The translations under genes were made by a program, and so were the position numbers. Under the pieces are notes generated by a model, which saw nothing but the letters and a program-made list of their open reading frames with translations, was not told where the DNA came from and made no database searches. A stretch of DNA of 18,551 bases from Desulfobacteraceae bacterium (GTDB lineage Bacteria > Desulfobacterota > Desulfobacteria > Desulfobacterales > Desulfobacteraceae): assembly GCA_022712835.1 (NCBI GenBank), contig JAFLJU010000194.1, forward strand, positions 1-18,551. The letters are read 5' to 3'. Shown piece by piece: positions 14,908 through 18,551 of the stretch. Numbering within the stretch: position 1 is the first letter of the stretch; every line of letters starts with the position of its first letter.

Positions 14908-15306
14908 ATGAAACGATTCGGTGCCACACATATCAGCAGTAAAGAAATGGAGGAGAGCCACATCTTTCTTATGCGGCTTCATTTGTTGATTGTGATGGTG
15001 AAAGCAAAGCTCAAAGGGTATCCGGTAGGGGCGTATCGAAAGGAGGCCGTTCTTGAAAATTCGGCCTGTATTTTCAAGGCCATCCCGAAATTAAAGATTT
15101 CTTTTCCTAGGTCAAATCCATCATCCCATCTTTTCAAGGAACGGGTTAAATTATTAAGTGTCATGGCCACTGCGATGATCTGTGAAGATCACCCCCTGGG
15201 TATTCACCGAAGGGACGCAGTTCTCGATAATATCGAGATTATTATTCAAACGGTATTTCCCCGGCAGAAAATATCTTTGTTCCATGATATTTTGATGGCC
15301 GCATGA
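14908..15306 (+). CDS. Unrecognised protein made of two tandem repeats
   Basis: This is a 132-residue protein, basic, without signal peptide or membrane helix. It consists of two copies of a module of about 45 residues: residues 23-66 and 79-124. Both have a helix with LL-VM, then the core [YH]P[VL]G-x-[YH]R[KR][ED]AVL[ED]N (YPVGAYRKEAVLEN at 38-51; HPLGIHRRDAVLDN at 95-108), a hydrophobic helix and the ending KIS(L)F. The linker (67-78) is Ser/Pro-rich. I know no family with this pattern. The start is ATG 14908. A CheY-like receiver begins only a few bases after the stop, so the two probably act together or are co-expressed. It might be an adaptor or output partner of the receiver; this is inference from position only. 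Confidence 0.72.
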   Translation: MKRFGATHISSKEMEESHIFLMRLHLLIVMVKAKLKGYPVGAYRKEAVLENSACIFKAIPKLKISFPRSNPSSHLFKERVKLLSVMATAMICEDHPLGIHRRDAVLDNIEIIIQTVFPRQKISLFHDILMAA

Positions 15307-15312
15307 TGTTTT

Positions 15313-15702
15313 TTGCCTGCGGAGGTTGTCCCCATTATTCAGAATGTTAAAATATTGGTGGTAGATGATGATCCCGGAATTCGCGCCCTGATGGTAAATG
15401 TCTTAACCTATTGTGTGAATCGGGAAGTTTTATCCTTTGAAAACGGTCAGCTTGCATGGCAGTATCTAAATGAAGGCGGTGATGCGGATATTATTTTTTG
15501 TGATGTTAATATGCCGGGAATGACCGGTTTTGAACTGATGGCAAAAGTAAAAGAACAAACGCCTGAAAAAATTTTCATTGTGATGTCCGGGGTTACGGAA
15601 AACGAACAAAAAGCAGAAGCTGCCGGAGCCGATGCGTTTCTGGGAAAACCATTTACCATAAATGATCTGTTCAATATTGTGCAATGCTATGTTGTCGACT
15701 GA
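15313..15702 (+). CDS. Single-domain response regulator (CheY-like receiver)
   Basis: This receiver domain of up to 129 residues has no output domain. Using the TTG at 15313 as residue 1, the acidic triad VVDDD is at 16-20, the phospho-acceptor Asp64 is in FCDVNMPG, the serine switch is in VMSG (about 93) and the conserved lysine in GKPF (about 113). The start is uncertain: TTG 15313 has no ribosome-binding site, whereas a strong GGAGG at 15321-15325 lies eight bases before an in-frame ATT (15334), which would give an N-terminus typical of CheY proteins. The gene follows the tandem-repeat protein closely and overlaps the convergent HD gene by 16 bases. The cognate kinase is not in the window. 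Confidence 0.88.
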   Translation: MPAEVVPIIQNVKILVVDDDPGIRALMVNVLTYCVNREVLSFENGQLAWQYLNEGGDADIIFCDVNMPGMTGFELMAKVKEQTPEKIFIVMSGVTENEQKAEAAGADAFLGKPFTINDLFNIVQCYVVD

Positions 15703-16277
15703 CCTTTTTTGTTTATTTCGGTTTTTTTAATGATGGGCAATACCCGCCCAGGTAATTGGGATGGAAGAAAGGGCAATTGTTTGAACAGTTTTTCTTCAAG
15801 TGCCAAGGCATTGCGCCACATGGGTTTAACCCGGCCTTTGAATTCGGGCTTTGAACCATATCGGATCTTTATATATTCCAGCCGCTCTTTAAGTGAGACC
15901 ACCTGATCATGCAAAACCCTTTTGTCGGCATAATTGACAATTTCTGATTCTGTTATGGGGGTGTCGTCCAGACAGGCATCAAGGGTGACATGCTGTCGGA
16001 TGATATTTCCAATTTCAGGAGACCCTAACTCGTTCAGAAGAATCCCCCCTGTTTCGGAATGGATTTCTCCTGTGGTAAAACTTCTTGTCTTGGTGATATC
16101 GTGGAGAAGAGCAGCACAGCGTACACTTTCCATATTGATGTCAGGACATTTTTCTTCCAGCAACCTGCAAAGGCATAAGGCCACATTGCTGACCATTATG
16201 GAATGGTCAATGATGTGATCCATCATCTCCATCTTACGGATTAGCCGGAAGCATTCTTTTGTGTTTAGTATATTCAT
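15687..16277 (-). CDS. HD-domain phosphohydrolase
   Basis: This is a 196-residue single-domain HD protein. Metal and phosphate ligands can be seen: His25 in IIDHSIMVS, the HD pair His59-Asp60 in AALLHDITKT, His73 in EIHSETGG, and His96 in IIRQHV. It belongs to the HDIG-like/YqeK-like hydrolases that act on nucleotides or phosphoesters; it is not a full HD-GYP domain, so c-di-GMP hydrolysis is not implied. The C-terminal 80 residues (after YADKRVLHD) are basic and helical. The start at ATG 16277 has no strong ribosome-binding site; Met16 is an alternative. Its 3' end overlaps the 3' end of the convergent receiver gene, so the two transcripts are complementary there. Confidence 0.87.
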   Translation of the reverse strand: MNILNTKECFRLIRKMEMMDHIIDHSIMVSNVALCLCRLLEEKCPDINMESVRCAALLHDITKTRSFTTGEIHSETGGILLNELGSPEIGNIIRQHVTLDACLDDTPITESEIVNYADKRVLHDQVVSLKERLEYIKIRYGSKPEFKGRVKPMWRNALALEEKLFKQLPFLPSQLPGRVLPIIKKTEINKKGQSTT

Positions 16278-16319
16278 TGAATTGACTATAATCCCAAGAG
16301 TTAAACTTAAAAAATAGTA

Positions 16320-16347
16320 TTGAAGTTATACCCTTTACTGTTATTAT
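16320..16347 (+). promoter_or_regulatory. Possible sigma-70 promoter for the YpsA-like operon
   Basis: TTGAAG (16320-16325), a 16-base spacer and TATTAT (16342-16347) each match the consensus in four or five positions, 38 bases before ATG 16385. The region is AT-rich, so a chance match cannot be excluded. Confidence 0.33.
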
Positions 16348-16384
16348 TAAAAAGCAATTTTTAATTAACCCTCGGGATTTTTAT

Positions 16385-17200
16385 ATGTTAAAGAAAATTA
16401 TTTCTGGTGGGCAGACCGGAGCCGATCGTGCGGCTATCGATCTTGCCATTAAATTGAGTATTCCCTATGGCGGTTGGATTCCCAAGGGAAGAAAAACAGA
16501 ATCCGGTTCCCTGTCCCTCAAATATCAACTCACGGAAATGGAAACAGTTGATTACCCCAGTCGAACCAAGATGAATATAGTCGATTCCCATGGTACCGTA
16601 ATCGTGTCAAGGGGGAGACTTACGGGCGGCTCTGAATTAACAAAGGTGTTTGCCAAGGTGGTAGGCAAACCCGTCTGTCATATTGACCTTACCCAGAACG
16701 ATTCCTTTGAAGCCGCTATTATTCTCCAATCATTTATCATGGAAAACCAGATTGAAGTTTTAAATGTGGCAGGGCCTCGTGCCAGCCGTGATCCTGAAAT
16801 ATATTTTGATGTGAGATCCATCCTTGAAGCTGTGTTTTACATGATGTTTCTGGATTCAACACACGAAGAGAAGATAAAGGCCCTTATTCCCGTTTCCATA
16901 AAAGAGGAATTTCCCAAGACAAAAGAAGCGGCGGTTGAACTGATTGCCGCTGAACTTTCCTTGAAAACAAAAACCTTTATTGCCAGGCTTGCCGATGAAA
17001 AAATCCAATATTTGTATTTCGGGTGGTTGGATTATCTAAAATTTCGCCTGGGGTTGGATTCCGGTAATACCGAACTTTTCACCCAGATGAGTCAGGGAAT
17101 GGATCCTATACCATTTACCATTGAAGACGCCGTGATGGAGATTATAAAATCATTGAAGCGATACGTTGAAAGCCACTATGGCCTTAAGGTTATCAAATGA
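16385..17200 (+). CDS. YpsA/SLOG-type nucleotide-binding protein ('putative molybdenum carrier') with DUF6794-like C-terminus
   Basis: This 271-residue protein appears to have two parts. Residues 1-150 are a Rossmann-like domain of the cpYpsA group, labelled putative molybdenum carrier in databases and part of the SLOG superfamily: the glycine loop ISGGQTGADRAAID (6-19), then GGWIPKGRKTESG, a VIVSRGRLTGGSELT loop, and NVAGPRASRDPEI. Residues about 172-266 (PKTKEAAVELIAAELSLKTK, YFGWLDYLKFRLGLDSGN, EDAVMEIIKSL) resemble DUF6794. SLOG proteins bind nucleotide-derived ligands; the molybdenum role is not established. The last bases overlap the next start (ATGA, 17197-17200), so it is translationally coupled to the rhomboid gene. 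The ribosome-binding site is weak. Confidence 0.82.
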   Translation: MLKKIISGGQTGADRAAIDLAIKLSIPYGGWIPKGRKTESGSLSLKYQLTEMETVDYPSRTKMNIVDSHGTVIVSRGRLTGGSELTKVFAKVVGKPVCHIDLTQNDSFEAAIILQSFIMENQIEVLNVAGPRASRDPEIYFDVRSILEAVFYMMFLDSTHEEKIKALIPVSIKEEFPKTKEAAVELIAAELSLKTKTFIARLADEKIQYLYFGWLDYLKFRLGLDSGNTELFTQMSQGMDPIPFTIEDAVMEIIKSLKRYVESHYGLKVIK

Positions 17201-18171
17201 TTCCACTGCGGGATAATCAACCCACAAGCAGCATTCCTGTCGCTACCTATGCCATTATGGGAACCACCCTTTTGGTCTTTTTATGGCAGCTTCAACTGGG
17301 GTTTTCCAATGAGAGGGTTTTTTATCTCTATGGGCTGGTACCCGCAAAATATACCATTTGGGATCTGTCCCGGCATTTTTCTTTGTCAAACAAACTATTG
17401 TCCTGGTTTTCCTATATGTTTTTTCACGGGGGATTTTGGCATTTTCTGGGGAACATGTGGTTTTTATATATATTCGGAGACAATATCGAAGCCCATTTCG
17501 GGTCTGTGCGATTCCTAGGATTCTATATTCTTTCAGGGGTTATATCCGGCGGCTTTCATTTTGTTTTAAATCCTTTGTCCCCGGTGCCGACCATTGGGGC
17601 AAGCGGTGCCATTGCCGGGGTCATGGGCGCATATTTTCTGTTGTATCCCCGGGCTAAAATTCTCACCTTGATTCCCATTATTATCATTCCCTGGATCATT
17701 GAGATTCCCGCCTTTCTTTTTCTGGGTTTCTGGTTTTTTATGCAGTTTTTAAATGCCGCCGGCAGTGGGTCTGGTGCCGGTATCGCCTGGTGGGCACATA
17801 TTGGCGGTTTTATTGCCGGCATTGTCCTGGTAAAACTGAATCAAAAAATACCCAAAACAGGCGTGAATTACAAACTGAATCAATTTACCCGAAAAAAATA
17901 CACCCCCAGACTCCAGGTTGTTGTGACACAATCCATGGATAACGGCTCCGATCTTTACGGTCAGATGGAGGTCTCTTTCCTGGAAGCGTTGACCGGCACC
18001 CAAAAATTGGTTAGTATTCCCTGGGGATTTCACAAACCTATTTACAAGGTGACTATTCCCGCCGGGGTTAAAAAAGGAACGCGGTTGCGTCTGGCGGGTA
18101 TGGGAAAAACCACCCGGGACCATCAAAAGGGGGATCTGTTTTTAACCATTCAGATTAAAAATGCGATTTAA
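17197..18171 (+). CDS. Rhomboid intramembrane serine protease fused to DnaJ C-terminal domain
   Basis: This 324-residue protein has a six-helix rhomboid domain (about 12-215). The catalytic pair is Ser136 in GASGAIAG and His201 in WWAHIGGFIAG; the HxxxN motif on helix 2 is HFLGN (82-86). After a linker (about 215-238) comes a soluble domain (about 240-324) that matches the second C-terminal substrate-binding domain of DnaJ/Hsp40: DLYGQMEVSFLEALTGTQK, then VTIPAGVKKGTRLRLAGMG and KGDLFLTIQI. There is no J domain and no zinc finger, so it cannot recruit DnaK itself. The start overlaps the YpsA-like gene (ATGA) and the end overlaps the next gene by 11 bases. By the positive charges after the last helix, the DnaJ-like part is expected in the cytoplasm. 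It is inferred to hold or select substrates for the protease. Confidence 0.9.
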   Translation: MIPLRDNQPTSSIPVATYAIMGTTLLVFLWQLQLGFSNERVFYLYGLVPAKYTIWDLSRHFSLSNKLLSWFSYMFFHGGFWHFLGNMWFLYIFGDNIEAHFGSVRFLGFYILSGVISGGFHFVLNPLSPVPTIGASGAIAGVMGAYFLLYPRAKILTLIPIIIIPWIIEIPAFLFLGFWFFMQFLNAAGSGSGAGIAWWAHIGGFIAGIVLVKLNQKIPKTGVNYKLNQFTRKKYTPRLQVVVTQSMDNGSDLYGQMEVSFLEALTGTQKLVSIPWGFHKPIYKVTIPAGVKKGTRLRLAGMGKTTRDHQKGDLFLTIQIKNAI

Positions 18172-18551
18172 AGTTTCCTTAAGATATCTGTTTTTATCGT
18201 TTCTGATTCTGGTGGTCATTTTCCAGGCGGTATTTCTTGTCCTGCCTGCCCTTGTTGAAACCATTATTCTTTACCCCATAATTGAAAAACACTTGCCGCA
18301 AGAATTGCCCCAGGGACTTACGCCTTCCGATCTTAAATTTAAAATTGAGAAAATCGGCCTGACCCATACCCTGGTGAGCCGCATCCGGATCGGGAAGGTG
18401 TTGTCCGTAGATCTTATGGATTTTCAATATGGCCTTAAAGATTTAAAGCGGTTTGCGCTTGAAAAAATAACGGTTTCCGGACTGACCCTTTATGCCCGGG
18501 TGGATGCCGATAAAAACTTGCGTATCAACGGGGAGATTTTCCCCGGCAAAA
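18161..18551 (+). CDS. Membrane-anchored protein, N-terminal fragment (possibly AsmA/YdbH-like)
   Basis: An open frame starts at ATG 18161, inside the rhomboid gene (11-base overlap), and runs off the window after 130 codons. It begins with basic MRFKVSLRY and one strong hydrophobic helix (about 10-36). It then shows amphipathic strands such as DLKFKIEKIGLTHTLVSRIRIGK, KITVSGLTLYARVD and LRINGEIFPGK. This pattern of a single anchor followed by repeating beta strands resembles large periplasmic proteins of the AsmA/YdbH type that bridge the inner and outer membranes, but only the first part is visible and the family call is tentative. Its overlap with the rhomboid gene suggests it belongs to the same operon. 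Confidence 0.6.
   Translation, partial: MRFKVSLRYLFLSFLILVVIFQAVFLVLPALVETIILYPIIEKHLPQELPQGLTPSDLKFKIEKIGLTHTLVSRIRIGKVLSVDLMDFQYGLKDLKRFALEKITVSGLTLYARVDADKNLRINGEIFPGK

Noticed and set aside
15687..16277. HD protein as an HD-GYP c-di-GMP phosphodiesterase
   Set aside because: The GYP motif and the longer HD-GYP layout are missing; only a basic HD domain is present.

Overview
The window looks like a chromosomal segment of a sulfate-reducing deltaproteobacterium, most likely Desulfobacterales/Desulfobacteraceae. This is inferred from moderate GC content, gene style and the family mix (argF-argH, a folK/transaldolase/pgsA string, a UPF0173 hydrolase, an ArsR-methyltransferase fusion, PEP-CTERM). 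No sequence search was possible, so the taxonomy is an inference. No prophage, intact insertion sequence or CRISPR array is visible.

Layout. (1) 2-4682, plus strand: the tail of argD, then argF, argH, a small FN3 lipoprotein, folK, a small transaldolase and pgsA. The genes are tightly packed, with several stop/start overlaps of the TGATG type, and look like one long arginine-plus-housekeeping operon. (2) 4694-4943: a self-contained tRNA unit with a near-consensus promoter, tRNA-Gly(GCC), tRNA-Cys(GCA) and a strong intrinsic terminator. (3) 4944-5451: a roughly 500-base spacer that ends in a good sigma-54 promoter candidate. (4) 5452-7167, plus: a secreted PEP-CTERM protein, a PilZ-LuxR fusion regulator and a universal stress protein, closed by a bidirectional terminator. 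(5) A 2-Cys peroxiredoxin on the minus strand, then a 330-base spacer with overlapping palindromes, then a UPF0173 hydrolase and an ArsR-methyltransferase fusion on plus. (6) A bifunctional ManC/AlgA enzyme for GDP-mannose, convergent with an unrecognised minus-strand helical protein. (7) A YqgE/AlgH protein followed by a dynamin-like GTPase. (8) A 132-residue protein made of two tandem repeats, a single-domain CheY-like receiver, and a convergent HD-domain phosphohydrolase. (9) A translationally coupled trio at the right edge: a YpsA/SLOG-type nucleotide-binding protein with a DUF6794-like tail, a rhomboid protease fused to a DnaJ C-terminal substrate-binding domain, and the start of a membrane-anchored protein cut by the window end.

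The most interesting content falls into two clusters. The first joins extracellular-matrix features to signalling: a sigma-54 promoter in front of a PEP-CTERM protein and, directly downstream, a c-di-GMP-type PilZ domain joined to a LuxR DNA-binding domain; ManC lies nearby. The second is the coupled YpsA-like / rhomboid-DnaJ_C / envelope-protein operon, in which an intramembrane protease carries its own chaperone-like substrate-binding module. The tandem-repeat protein beside the lone receiver is a third unexplained element.
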